A stretch of 17,430 nucleotides of DNA, from contig CAKOQQ010000011.1 in the NCBI GenBank assembly GCA_934101425.1, forward strand, positions 1 through 17,430, written 5' to 3'. The translations under genes and the position numbers were made by a program. Below are positions 1 through 6,825 of the stretch, piece after piece. Within the stretch, counting starts at the first letter, position 1, and every line of letters starts with the position of its first letter. The notes below the pieces were generated by a model. That model saw nothing but the letters and a program-made list of their open reading frames with translations. It made no database searches and was not told where the DNA came from. Origin of the DNA: an uncultured Bacilli bacterium. GTDB lineage: Bacteria; Bacillota_I; Bacilli_A; RF39; UBA660.

Positions 1-61
1 GTTCCGCACTAAAATATCCACCAATAATATTTGTATTAACTTGCAAACTATTTACATCCAT
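1..61 (-). CDS. Unidentified protein, N-terminal 20 residues only
   Basis: A minus-strand reading frame begins with ATG at 61-59 and runs off the left edge, giving MDVNSLQVNTNIIGGYFSAE so far. It is supported by a purine-rich ribosome binding site (AGGGGAAG, 68-75) at suitable spacing and by an extended -10 promoter at 82-90 directly upstream. I do not recognise the family from 20 residues. In many Bacillota the gene after secA is prfB, but this N-terminus does not look like release factor 2. The gene is separated from secA by about 316 bp and a terminator, so it is not in the secA transcript. Confidence 0.55.
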   Translation of the reverse strand, partial: MDVNSLQVNTNIIGGYFSAE

Positions 62-81
62 AAATATCTTCCCCTAGTTAT

Positions 82-90
82 ATTATATCA
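82..90 (-). promoter_or_regulatory. Extended -10 promoter of the left-edge gene
   Basis: Read on the minus strand the site is TGATATAAT. There is no credible -35 17 bp upstream (ACAAAT). The -10 ends 6 bp before the ribosome binding site of the left-edge gene, so the leader would be very short. The same nonamer precedes secA, the CNNM gene and the HI0933-like gene in this window. Confidence 0.55.
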
Positions 91-329
91 TTAAAATAAG
101 GCATATTTGTTTTAATTTTTTCAAATTTTATTATAAAAATGATTTTTAGATACGTTTTGTATTCAATTTGAAAATTATGTTTCAATATACATTTAACTCT
201 TATATTATAAGGCTTTACAACATTTTTAAAGAGTATCTAAAACTTATCTAAGACAAAAGATATTTCTGAAATTACCTAAATATTGTAATCATAGAAAAGC
301 CAGCAAGCCCTTATTTTGGACTATTTTTG
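91..329. other. Non-coding gap between the left-edge gene and secA
   Basis: I see no gene here on either strand. The stretch holds a 10-bp inverted pair (TTTTAGATAC at 144-153 and GTATCTAAAA at 233-242), two direct copies of TATCTAA one helical turn apart (234-240, 245-251), and a 13-bp palindrome CTTATATTATAAG (199-211). A short, relatively GC-rich islet lies at about 297-323. None can be assigned a function from sequence alone. Confidence 0.5.
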
Positions 330-380
330 CTAAAAAGAAAAACTCGCGTTTTCCCTTTATTTATGGGACTTTGCGAGTTA
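330..380 (-). terminator. Intrinsic terminator of secA
   Basis: AACTCGC (341-347) pairs with GCGAGTT (373-379). An inner pair (TCCC/GGGA) extends the structure, and on the minus strand the hairpin is followed by a T-rich tract (complement of 330-342). The secA stop codon (378-380) overlaps the hairpin's first arm. Confidence 0.85.
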
Positions 381-2870
381 TTTACCACAACATTGTTTAT
401 ATTTTTTACCACTGCCACAAGGACATGGTTCATTTCTACCTATTTTATTTACTTTTTTAGGTTGTTTTTTAGCTGTTGTATCGCTTTCATTAGTTTTTTC
501 ATTTTTATTTACTTTTTTTCTTTCAATATTTTGTCTTATTTCAGCATTTAATAAATATACAGTCGTTTGTTGTTCAATAGTATTTAATAATCTATCAAAT
601 AAATCATAACCTTCTTTAGTATATGCTTGAACTGGACTTTCTTGTGCATATCCTCTTAAGCCAATTGATTCTCTAAGTAATGCCATAGTATTTATATGTT
701 CTGTCCAATAAGTATCAATAACTCTTAAACTAATAGCTTTTTCATATTCATTAGTTACATCTTCTGGTAATTTTTCTAACTTTTTATCATATTCATAAAC
801 AACTTTATCATAGATATAATCTATCATTTCTTCATATGTTTTATCTTTTAAATCAATTATATCTAATGGTTTCTTTACTAAATATTGATTAGCGAATTCC
901 AAGATTTCTTCTTTGTCTTTATCATTTACAGTATCATCTTCCATTAAATGGCTTTCTACTAGCCAACTTACACAGCCTCTAAAGTTATTTAAAACTGTAT
1001 TATGAATTGATTCACTATCTAATATTTCATTTCTCTTTTCGTAGATGATTTCTCTTTGTTTATTTATAACATTATCGTATTCTAGAATAGTTTTTCTAGT
1101 ATCATAGTTATTTCCTTCAACTCTTTTTTGAGCTGATTCAATTGATGCTGATAACATCTTATTTCTAATAGACATATCATCATTAAATCCAATTGAACGT
1201 AGTAAGTTCTTAGCTCTATCAGTACCAAATCTTACCATTAAATCATCTTCAAATGATACGCAGAATTGAGAGAATCCAGGATCTCCTTGACGTCCAGAAC
1301 GTCCTCTTAATTGGTTATCAATACGTCTAGATTCATGTCTTTCAGTACCAATTACGGCTAAACCGCCAAGTTCTCTTACGCCTTCTCCAAGTTTAATATC
1401 TGTTCCACGACCAGCCATATTAGTTGCTATAGTTACAGCCCCTTTTTCACCAGCTTTAGCTATTATTTCTGCTTCACGTTCATTATTTTTTGCATTTAAT
1501 ACTTCATGTGGTATATGAGCTTTCTTTAATTTTTCGCTAATAAGTTCACTTGTTTCAACGGCAATAGTACCAACAAGTACCGGTTGACCAGCAGCATGTC
1601 TTTCTTTTATTTCTTCTATGATAGCTTTATATTTACCTTCTTTAGTAGCAAATAATAAATCACCATAATCTTTTCTGGCTACTGGTTTATTAGTAGGAAT
1701 TTGAATTACATACATATTATATATATCTCTAAATTCTTCTTCTTCAGTTTTAGCAGTACCTGTCATACCAGATAATTTATCATACATTCTAAATAAATTT
1801 TGGAATGTAATAGTTGCAACTGTCTTAGTTTCTTGATTGATAGTTACGCCTTCTTTAGCTTCAATGGCTTGATGTAATCCATCCGAATAAGCTCTACCAG
1901 GCATAAGTCTACCTGTAAATTGATCTACTATTAAAATCTTATCATCTTGTACTACATAATCAAAATCTCTTTTCATAGCATAATTAGCTCTTAAAGCTTG
2001 ATTGATGTAATGTACTAAATTAGTATTTTCAATATCAAATAAATTTTTTACAGCAAATGCTTTTTCAGCTGCTGCAATACCTTCTGTATCTAATGTTACA
2101 GATAATGTTTTTTCATCAAAATTATATCCAGCGTTTTCTTTTAAAGATTTAACAAACTTATCAGCTTGTATATAATAATTAGCAGATTGTAAAGAACCTC
2201 CAGATATAATAAGTGGTGTTCTAGCTTCATCAATTAAAGCTGAGTCAACTTCATCGATGATAGCATAGTTAAGTCCTCTTTGAACTCTATCTTTAGCATT
2301 AACTACCATGTTATCTCTTAAGTAGTCAAATCCAACTTCATTATTTGTAGTATAAGTAATATCACAGTTATATGCATCTTGTTTTTCCTTTGGACTAAGT
2401 TCACGAGAATTTATTCCAACTGTAAGACCTAAAAGTTCATATACTGGTCCCATCCATTCAGCATTTCTTCTTGTTAAGTATTCATTAACTGTTACTACAT
2501 GTACACCTTTCTTAGTTAAAGCATTTAAATATGCTGGAAAAGTAGTTACTAAAGTCTTTCCTTCACCAGTTTTTAATTCAGCTACGTTACCATTATGAAT
2601 AGCAATACCACCTAAAATTTGTGTATAATATGCCTTTTCGCCAAGTACTCTATATGCCGCTTCTCTAACTAAAGCATAAGCTTCTACTAAAATATTGTCT
2701 AATGTTTCCCCGTTTTCTAATCTTTTAATAAATTCTTCTGTTCTAGCTTTAAAGTCTTTATCTTTTAGTTTTGACATATCATCTTCAAGTGCCATAACTT
2801 CATTAGCTAAAACTTTAAATTTTTCTAATTCTTTATATTCATGATCAAAAATCTTTTTAAAAAAATTCAT
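378..2870 (-). CDS. secA: Protein translocase subunit SecA
   Basis: This is the ATPase motor that drives preproteins through the SecYEG channel at the cytoplasmic membrane. The 830-residue product starts MNFFKKIFDHEYKE. It has the first nucleotide-binding motif TGEGKT (101-106), the DEVDS Walker B segment (206-210) followed by LIDEARTPLIISG, and the second NBD motif run with TNMAGRGTDIKLG and QLRGRSGRQGDPG. It ends in a zinc-binding SEC-C tail (C816, C818, C827, C828), the part known in other bacteria to contact SecB, lipid and ribosomes. Length is normal for Bacillota SecA. ATG 2870 is preceded by GGGGAG (2879-2884), 8 bp away. It has its own extended -10 promoter and terminator. Nothing looks broken, so I read it as the housekeeping SecA rather than an accessory SecA2. 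Confidence 0.98.
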   Translation of the reverse strand: MNFFKKIFDHEYKELEKFKVLANEVMALEDDMSKLKDKDFKARTEEFIKRLENGETLDNILVEAYALVREAAYRVLGEKAYYTQILGGIAIHNGNVAELKTGEGKTLVTTFPAYLNALTKKGVHVVTVNEYLTRRNAEWMGPVYELLGLTVGINSRELSPKEKQDAYNCDITYTTNNEVGFDYLRDNMVVNAKDRVQRGLNYAIIDEVDSALIDEARTPLIISGGSLQSANYYIQADKFVKSLKENAGYNFDEKTLSVTLDTEGIAAAEKAFAVKNLFDIENTNLVHYINQALRANYAMKRDFDYVVQDDKILIVDQFTGRLMPGRAYSDGLHQAIEAKEGVTINQETKTVATITFQNLFRMYDKLSGMTGTAKTEEEEFRDIYNMYVIQIPTNKPVARKDYGDLLFATKEGKYKAIIEEIKERHAAGQPVLVGTIAVETSELISEKLKKAHIPHEVLNAKNNEREAEIIAKAGEKGAVTIATNMAGRGTDIKLGEGVRELGGLAVIGTERHESRRIDNQLRGRSGRQGDPGFSQFCVSFEDDLMVRFGTDRAKNLLRSIGFNDDMSIRNKMLSASIESAQKRVEGNNYDTRKTILEYDNVINKQREIIYEKRNEILDSESIHNTVLNNFRGCVSWLVESHLMEDDTVNDKDKEEILEFANQYLVKKPLDIIDLKDKTYEEMIDYIYDKVVYEYDKKLEKLPEDVTNEYEKAISLRVIDTYWTEHINTMALLRESIGLRGYAQESPVQAYTKEGYDLFDRLLNTIEQQTTVYLLNAEIRQNIERKKVNKNEKTNESDTTAKKQPKKVNKIGRNEPCPCGSGKKYKQCCGK

Positions 2871-2892
2871 GTTGTCATCTCCCCACTATATA

Positions 2893-2901
2893 ATTATATC
2901 A
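2893..2901 (-). promoter_or_regulatory. Extended -10 promoter of secA
   Basis: The minus strand reads TGATATAAT (TATAAT is the complement of 2893-2898). The -35 position (2916-2921, TTTAAT) is poor. The box ends 8 bp before the secA ribosome binding site, giving a leader of about 16 nt. It lies downstream of the hpf terminator, so secA is probably transcribed independently of hpf. Confidence 0.6.
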
Positions 2902-2933
2902 AATAATATTAAAAAATTAAATAATATAATACT

Positions 2934-2957
2934 AAAAAAGTAGGTATAACCTACTTT
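2934..2957 (-). terminator. Intrinsic terminator of hpf
   Basis: A perfect 9-bp stem (AAAGTAGGT 2937-2945, ACCTACTTT 2949-2957) with a 3-nt loop is followed on the minus strand by six T. It begins 6 bp beyond the hpf stop codon. Confidence 0.85.
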
Positions 2958-2963
2958 AATTTA

Positions 2964-3488
2964 TTATTTTGTTTCAATAATTCCGTAATTTCCATCTTTT
3001 CTTTTATATAATACAGAAATACTATCAGTATCTATATCTTGGAAAACAAAGAATTCATGACCTAATAATTCCATTTGTAAAACAGCTTCTTCCTCATCCA
3101 TTGGTTTCATTTCAACAGATTTTCTTTTTACAATAGTAGTTTTAGGTTCTTCTTCTATAATAGCTTCAAAGTTAATTACTGGAATGTCTTTAACTTTTCT
3201 TTCTTTAATTCTTGTTTTATTTTTTCTTATTTGTCTTTCTAGTTTTTCAGCAACTAAATCTATTGAAGCATATAAATCTTCATTAGCTTCTTCAGCTCTT
3301 AATATATATTTTTTAATAGGAACAGTAACTTCTACAATTTGATTTTTTCCTTGAATTCTAAATAATACATTAGCATTAATTTCATCAGATTCTTCAAAGT
3401 ACTTATCTAATTTTCCTAACTTTTCTTCTACATAATTTCTAATTGAGTCTGTAACTTCTAATTTGTTACCACGAACGGTTAATTTCAT
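2964..3488 (-). CDS. hpf: Long-form ribosome hibernation promoting factor HPF
   Basis: The protein binds the 30S decoding region in stationary phase and, in its long form, dimerises 70S ribosomes into inactive 100S particles. At 174 residues it has both parts of the long form. The N-terminal S30AE/RaiA domain is about 1-100, with the family stretch around EDLYASIDLVAEKLERQIRK (70-89). A linker at about 101-118 is followed by the C-terminal dimerisation domain (about 119-174), which carries the typical KPMDEEEAVLQMELLGHEFFVF segment (128-149). It is slightly shorter than the usual 180-190 residues. ATG 3488 follows AGGAGG at 3497-3502. The gene is next to secA, as in Bacillus, but a terminator and a separate secA promoter lie between them. 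Confidence 0.96.
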   Translation of the reverse strand: MKLTVRGNKLEVTDSIRNYVEEKLGKLDKYFEESDEINANVLFRIQGKNQIVEVTVPIKKYILRAEEANEDLYASIDLVAEKLERQIRKNKTRIKERKVKDIPVINFEAIIEEEPKTTIVKRKSVEMKPMDEEEAVLQMELLGHEFFVFQDIDTDSISVLYKRKDGNYGIIETK

Positions 3489-3508
3489 TTTATCATCCTC
3501 CTATTATG

Positions 3509-3517
3509 ATTATAACA
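3509..3517 (-). promoter_or_regulatory. Extended -10 promoter of hpf
   Basis: The minus strand reads TGTTATAAT, 6 bp in front of the AGGAGG of hpf. The -35 position (3532-3537, TAGCGG) is not recognisable and lies inside the terminator palindrome of the upstream csp gene. A start 7 bp downstream would place the ribosome binding site at the very 5' end of the mRNA. Confidence 0.5.
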
Positions 3518-3519
3518 TA

Positions 3520-3553
3520 AAAATGAAAAAACCGCTATACTAAAGCAGTTTTT
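3520..3553 (-). terminator. Intrinsic terminator of the cold-shock gene
   Basis: On the minus strand AAAAACTGCT (3544-3553) pairs with AGCGGTTTTT (3527-3536): ten pairs with one U-G wobble, followed by T-rich sequence. The csp stop codon (3535-3537) lies inside the hairpin. Confidence 0.8.
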
Positions 3554-3747
3554 ATTTCTACTACATTCTTTGCTTGTAAACCTTTGTCAGTTCTTACAAG
3601 TTCAAATTCAACATATTGGCCCTCTACTAATGTTTTATATCCTTCACTCATAATTGAAGAATAATGAATAAATATATCTTCTCCATCCTTATATTCTATG
3701 AAACCATAGCCTTTATCATTATTAAACCATTTTACTTTACCTCTCAT
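3535..3747 (-). CDS. Cold-shock domain protein (CspA family)
   Basis: A 70-residue single-domain nucleic-acid-binding protein that would act as an RNA chaperone in the cytoplasm. It has the five-strand cold-shock fold signature: GKVKWFNNDKGYGFIEY with RNP1 (KGYGFIEY, 12-19), then RNP2 (DIFIHY, 24-29), and the usual VEGQYVEFEL segment. ATG 3747 follows an excellent ribosome binding site (AAGGAGG, 3754-3760). It has its own full promoter and terminator. The leader is only about 27 nt, so the long cold-responsive 5' UTR of E. coli cspA is absent. Which paralogue this is (B, C or D type) cannot be told from one sequence. Confidence 0.95.
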   Translation of the reverse strand: MRGKVKWFNNDKGYGFIEYKDGEDIFIHYSSIMSEGYKTLVEGQYVEFELVRTDKGLQAKNVVEIKTALV

Positions 3748-3780
3748 GTAAATCCTCCTTCTATTATTGGTTACAATTTA

Positions 3781-3809
3781 AATATACGCCTTAAAAAGGT
3801 CATATTCAA
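3781..3809 (-). promoter_or_regulatory. Promoter of the cold-shock gene
   Basis: On the minus strand TTGAAT (3804-3809) and TATATT (3781-3786) are separated by exactly 17 bp. The start would be near 3774, leaving a leader of about 27 nt before ATG 3747. Confidence 0.7.
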
Positions 3810-3901
3810 GAAATTTAAAACCCAAAAATTCGACAAAATTTTCATTTAGTATTTTTGATGTTTGAAAACACTAAAAAGAGAGAAAAAAGGTTAAAAATGA
3901 C

Positions 3902-3932
3902 TTTTCAAACACCAAAACAGCTTTTTCAAGCA
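3902..3932 (+). promoter_or_regulatory. Candidate AgrA (LytTR-type) direct-repeat operator
   Basis: TTTTCAAACA (3902-3911) and TTTTCAAGCA (3923-3932) match at 9 of 10 positions and are spaced exactly 21 bp start to start, two helical turns. That is the spacing known for AgrA and other LytTR regulators. A perfect inverted copy, TGTTTGAAAA, lies upstream at 3859-3868. The position in front of agrBD makes autoregulation plausible. Assignment to AgrA is inference. Confidence 0.5.
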
Positions 3933-3935
3933 TAG

Positions 3936-3941
3936 TATAAT
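3936..3941 (+). promoter_or_regulatory. Candidate -10 box of agrBD
   Basis: TATAAT lies 42 bp before ATG 3984. No consensus -35 is present 17 bp upstream (CAAAAC), as expected for an activator-dependent promoter. The proximal candidate operator half-site ends 3 bp upstream, which is unusually close. A second TATAAT at 3968-3973 would leave almost no leader. Confidence 0.4.
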
Positions 3942-3983
3942 CTTTTTTTATTAAATTAATGATAAATTATAATCGTGATAGAA

Positions 3984-4583
3984 ATGAAAGATAAACTTAT
4001 AAATAACTCTTTAAATAAAATTAGATTAAAATATCCAGAATTCACTAATACAAAATTAGAAGAAATTAAATATGGGATTGAATCATTATATTTAACAATT
4101 ACTAAAATGATAATACTTATTATATTATCAATCATATTTAATATAAAAAAAGAATTTATTATATTTTTACTTCTTTATAATGGCATCAGAATATTTGCAT
4201 TTGGATTACATGCCAAAAAAAGTTCTTGGTGCTTAATATCATCTATTATATTCTTTATAGTTTTACCAATAATATTAAAGTTTATAATCATAAATAAATT
4301 TGTAATATCAATACTAGGATCCATTTTACTAATAAACTATTATAAATATAGTCCAGCAGATACAAGAAAAAGACCTATTGTAAATGTAAAAATAAGATTA
4401 AAATATAAATACTTATCTTGTATTATTGCAATAATATACTTATTTATAGCACTTATAATAAATAATATATACATATCTAACTTATTATTTTCAGCAGTAT
4501 TATTAGAAGGATTACTTATAAATCCATACATATATAAATTATTTGGGTTTACTTATGATAATTATAAAAATTATCATGTATAA
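3984..4583 (+). CDS. agrB: AgrB-like peptide-processing membrane protease
   Basis: AgrB is a membrane cysteine endopeptidase that cuts the C-terminal tail from AgrD and forms the cyclic thiolactone. From ATG 3984 the product is 199 residues. The catalytic pair is visible as His76 and Cys83 in GLHAKKSSWC, with the same seven-residue spacing as His77/Cys84 of the S. aureus enzyme. The family segment PADTRKRPI follows at about 125-132. Most of the rest is hydrophobic, with about five or six membrane segments. A GTG nine bases upstream (3975) has no ribosome binding site. ATG 3984 is preceded by GTGAT (3975-3979), which can pair with the extended anti-SD, so I prefer it. The agrD gene follows after 16 bp. 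Confidence 0.93.
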   Translation: MKDKLINNSLNKIRLKYPEFTNTKLEEIKYGIESLYLTITKMIILIILSIIFNIKKEFIIFLLLYNGIRIFAFGLHAKKSSWCLISSIIFFIVLPIILKFIIINKFVISILGSILLINYYKYSPADTRKRPIVNVKIRLKYKYLSCIIAIIYLFIALIINNIYISNLLFSAVLLEGLLINPYIYKLFGFTYDNYKNYHV

Positions 4584-4599
4584 ATAGAAAGGAGAAACT

Positions 4600-4719
4600 A
4601 TGGGATTATTTGTTACTATTTTATCATTCATCGGACAATTAGCTGCTAATATTGGATCTACTGGTTGCATGCACTTATTTATTGATGAACCAGAATGTCC
4701 AAAAAGCTTAATTAAATAA
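4600..4719 (+). CDS. agrD: AgrD-like autoinducing peptide precursor
   Basis: A 39-codon gene 16 bp after agrB, with a strong ribosome binding site (AAAGGAG, 4588-4594). The product has the three AgrD parts. The N-terminus is hydrophobic and amphipathic (1-16, MGLFVTILSFIGQLAA). The centre is NIGSTG-CMHLFI, with Cys23 as the expected thiolactone residue. The C-terminal recognition tail is acidic, DEPECPKSLIK (29-39), matching the DE-x-E-x-P-K-x-L pattern of staphylococcal AgrD. If AgrB cuts just before Asp29, as in S. aureus, the ring is Cys-Met-His-Leu-Phe-Ile, six residues rather than five; a cut after Phe27 would restore five. A second cysteine, Cys33, replaces the usual valine in the tail. 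It is shorter than S. aureus AgrD (46). Confidence 0.92.
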   Translation: MGLFVTILSFIGQLAANIGSTGCMHLFIDEPECPKSLIK

Positions 4720-4730
4720 CATTTTCTTCA

Positions 4731-4762
4731 AAAAAATAAACAGTTAATTCTGTTTATTTTTT
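4731..4762. terminator. Bidirectional terminator between agrBD and agrAC
   Basis: A perfect 13-bp stem (4731-4743 with 4750-4762) has a 6-nt loop. It has T runs on the 3' side in both directions, so it can end agrBD on the plus strand and agrA-agrC on the minus strand. The agrC stop codon (4744-4746) is in the loop. Confidence 0.85.
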
Positions 4763-6060
4763 ATTATTAATATTTGTTCAAATGTATTTTTAGTAAGCTT
4801 TCTTTTGTTAATTAAATTTCTATTTTCTCCTAAAATATTTTTAACAAGTGAAAGACCATATCCATGTCCACTACCTTTTGTAGAATATCCTACTTTATCA
4901 ATCTTTTCTACATCAATAGTTCCTTTAAACTTATTCTTAATTGAAATACATAAGTCATCATCTTTCATAGTTAAAGTTACTTTAACATATGCTTTATCAC
5001 CCATATCAGCACTTGCATGTATAGCATTATCTAAAAATACACCTAATATATTGCAAATATCTAACATGGTTTTATCTTTAGTATTTTCTAAATTAAATCT
5101 TCTAATTTTAAAGTCTGTTTCTAAATCAAATTTAATTTTCTTATTTTTCATTTCAAGTAGTTTAGAATAAATAACCGCTCTAATACCACCTTCAGGAATA
5201 TTAGATGATTCCATATTTAATTTTTCATCATCCATTATTCTATTATCAATTATATTATCTATAAAATTCTTTATTTTCTCATCATCTTCACTTAACATAT
5301 TTCTAATAGTTAAGAAATTATTTTTATTTTCATGATTATTAACTTTATAAAAGTCCATCATTTTTTCATATTCTTTTAATGCTCTAATAGTATTTGTATA
5401 TTTATCAGATACCTCTTTATATTTTACTTTAATATTTAAAGATTTTATAATTAAAAACAAGTAAACAGCTATTAATAATAGGTTTGAAAATAATCTAATT
5501 ATAGTATCTTCTTTGTAATATATTGATACATATAATAAATTTGAAATTGATATAAATAAAAATATCATAACGAACATAGTAACAATTTTTGATTTATTTA
5601 CTATAGCTAAAAGTTTATCATAAAGTTTATTAAATATTTTTAATCGGCTAATTAGTGCAGTTAATAAAAATACTGCAGAACTTAGCATTGTAGAATAAAT
5701 TGTATTATCCATCATTGTTAAAATCATTTCATTAGACATTATGCTTGATAAAATAACTGATATGATTATTTCTCCACAAAAATTTACTAAAAAGTATATA
5801 AATGTTCCACTAACAATTTCATTTAATTTTTTATTACTTCTTATATAATAATTAAAAAATCCAATTATTGTAAAAGAGAAAATTATTTTAATATAAGAAT
5901 TATTAAATGTCCAATTCGCACAACATATACTGCCCATTAAAAACATTAAAACTATATTTTTAAAACTTTTTTCTGCCTTATCATTCATTATTTTACTGAT
6001 ACAATAAATTGTTGTAACAGCTTCAATTACTACATGCACTACCATCATTAAATTTTTCAT
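4744..6060 (-). CDS. agrC: AgrC-like sensor histidine kinase
   Basis: This is the membrane receptor for the cyclic AgrD peptide and the kinase for AgrA. The 438-residue product (S. aureus AgrC is about 430) has a hydrophobic N-terminal sensor half with about six membrane segments (about 1-208) and a linker helix. The cytoplasmic kinase is of the HPK10 type. Likely phospho-acceptor His243 lies in NNHENKNNFLTIRNM. The N-box is LDNAIHAS (343-350, Asn345) and the glycine box GHGYGLSLVKNI (398-409), a GHKL ATPase fold. Its start codon overlaps the agrA stop by 4 nt (ATGA), so translation is probably coupled. There is no clear ribosome binding site of its own beyond AGAGGAT within agrA. It lies downstream of agrA, the reverse of the staphylococcal C-then-A order. 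Confidence 0.93.
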   Translation of the reverse strand: MKNLMMVVHVVIEAVTTIYCISKIMNDKAEKSFKNIVLMFLMGSICCANWTFNNSYIKIIFSFTIIGFFNYYIRSNKKLNEIVSGTFIYFLVNFCGEIIISVILSSIMSNEMILTMMDNTIYSTMLSSAVFLLTALISRLKIFNKLYDKLLAIVNKSKIVTMFVMIFLFISISNLLYVSIYYKEDTIIRLFSNLLLIAVYLFLIIKSLNIKVKYKEVSDKYTNTIRALKEYEKMMDFYKVNNHENKNNFLTIRNMLSEDDEKIKNFIDNIIDNRIMDDEKLNMESSNIPEGGIRAVIYSKLLEMKNKKIKFDLETDFKIRRFNLENTKDKTMLDICNILGVFLDNAIHASADMGDKAYVKVTLTMKDDDLCISIKNKFKGTIDVEKIDKVGYSTKGSGHGYGLSLVKNILGENRNLINKRKLTKNTFEQILIIKNKQN

Positions 6061-6758
6061 AAAATATCCTCTTCTATATGAGTTACTAATAACTCTGTTT
6101 TTTTGCTATTATCAAATATAATTACTTTTCTAGGTCGATCTACATTTCTAATTCTATCTTTATTTACTATAGCATTTCTCCCTATATAAATAAATTTATT
6201 TGGCAACATTTTCTTAAAGTATTTTAGTGGTTTATTAACTAAAATCTTATTATTATCTGTTACTATAGCAGTTTTTCTTACACTCTTTTCTCTTTGCATA
6301 TAAAGTATTTCTGATAATGATATCGTGTATACACAATTACTATCATTAAACTTAAGCATTTGCTTATTACCAAGAATAGTCAATGCTTTTTGTAATGACT
6401 TTCTAAGTCTAATTTCATAATTGTCATATTTGTTTATAAAAGTTAAAAAGTACAACTCATCTTTTAAGATAGTCATACCTAATTCTTCATGTCCAGTTAA
6501 AAATATTATGACACTTTCTGTGTCCTTTTTTCGTATTGTTCTTGCTGCATCTATACCTGAGCCGGTGGGTGTAACTATATCTAAAATATAAATTATATTT
6601 CCTCTTTTAATATTTATATAATCATAAAATTCCTTATTATAGTCATTAAAAACTTTAATATCATATTGAAGTTCAGAATTAAACATAAATTTCTCAACAA
6701 CATTTTTAATTCTAATAGCTAAGTTTCTATTATCATCACATACTACAATATCTAACAT
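6057..6758 (-). CDS. agrA: AgrA-like LytTR response regulator
   Basis: This is the response regulator partner of AgrC. The receiver domain (about 1-125) has acidic pair Asp8/Asp9, phospho-acceptor Asp60 in YILDI, Thr88 in FLTGH and Lys110 in INKYD. A LytTR DNA-binding domain follows (about 131-228), including the family stretch FIYIGRNAIVNKDRI (189-203). LytTR proteins bind paired direct repeats about 21 bp apart. I start it at ATG 6758 (233 residues). This start has AAAAGGTG (6769-6776) upstream, and a GTG at 6788 would lie upstream of the predicted transcription start. It overlaps agrC by 4 nt. The SPFH operon terminator lies just upstream, so this is a separate transcription unit. Confidence 0.93.
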   Translation of the reverse strand: MLDIVVCDDNRNLAIRIKNVVEKFMFNSELQYDIKVFNDYNKEFYDYINIKRGNIIYILDIVTPTGSGIDAARTIRKKDTESVIIFLTGHEELGMTILKDELYFLTFINKYDNYEIRLRKSLQKALTILGNKQMLKFNDSNCVYTISLSEILYMQREKSVRKTAIVTDNNKILVNKPLKYFKKMLPNKFIYIGRNAIVNKDRIRNVDRPRKVIIFDNSKKTELLVTHIEEDIL

Positions 6759-6778
6759 AAACTTACAACACCTTTTTA

Positions 6779-6807
6779 ATATTACCACAATTAGACAATT
6801 TTTTCAA
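6779..6807 (-). promoter_or_regulatory. Promoter of agrA-agrC
   Basis: On the minus strand TTGAAA (6802-6807), a 17-bp spacer and TAATAT (6779-6784), with an extended -10 TG one base upstream. The strong consensus suggests constitutive expression of receptor and regulator. The predicted start near 6772 rules out the upstream GTG codon as the agrA start. Confidence 0.65.
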
Positions 6808-6825
6808 CTAATAGCAACTAAGCCA

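Noticed and set aside
327..551. Plus-strand 74-codon frame rich in Phe
   Set aside because: It is antisense to the secA 3' end and terminator, has no ribosome binding site, and its composition mirrors the Lys-rich secA tail.
3748..3780. Cold-responsive long leader of the csp gene
   Set aside because: The predicted leader is only about 27 nt, too short for a thermosensor structure.
3845..3875. Hairpin TTTAGT...ACTAAA upstream of agrB as a terminator
   Set aside because: No T run follows on either strand and no gene ends there. It partly coincides with the inverted copy of the candidate operator.
3968..3973. Second TATAAT as the agrBD -10 box
   Set aside because: Transcription would begin about 4 nt before ATG 3984, removing the binding site. 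Kept only as an alternative.
3975..3983. GTG start for agrB, three codons upstream
   Set aside because: No ribosome binding site precedes it. The GTGAT it contains fits better as a binding site for ATG 3984.
4340..4531. Minus-strand frame inside agrB
   Set aside because: A shadow of agrB, whose catalytic residues and context are clear.
6759..6788. GTG start for agrA at 6788, adding 10 residues
   Set aside because: It lies inside or upstream of the predicted -10 region. The receiver domain begins normally at ATG 6758, which has its own ribosome binding site.
6801..6810. TTTTCAACTA near the agrA promoter as another AgrA half-site
   Set aside because: Only 8/10 match and no partner 21 bp away on either side. 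It overlaps the -35 sequence, which explains the similarity.
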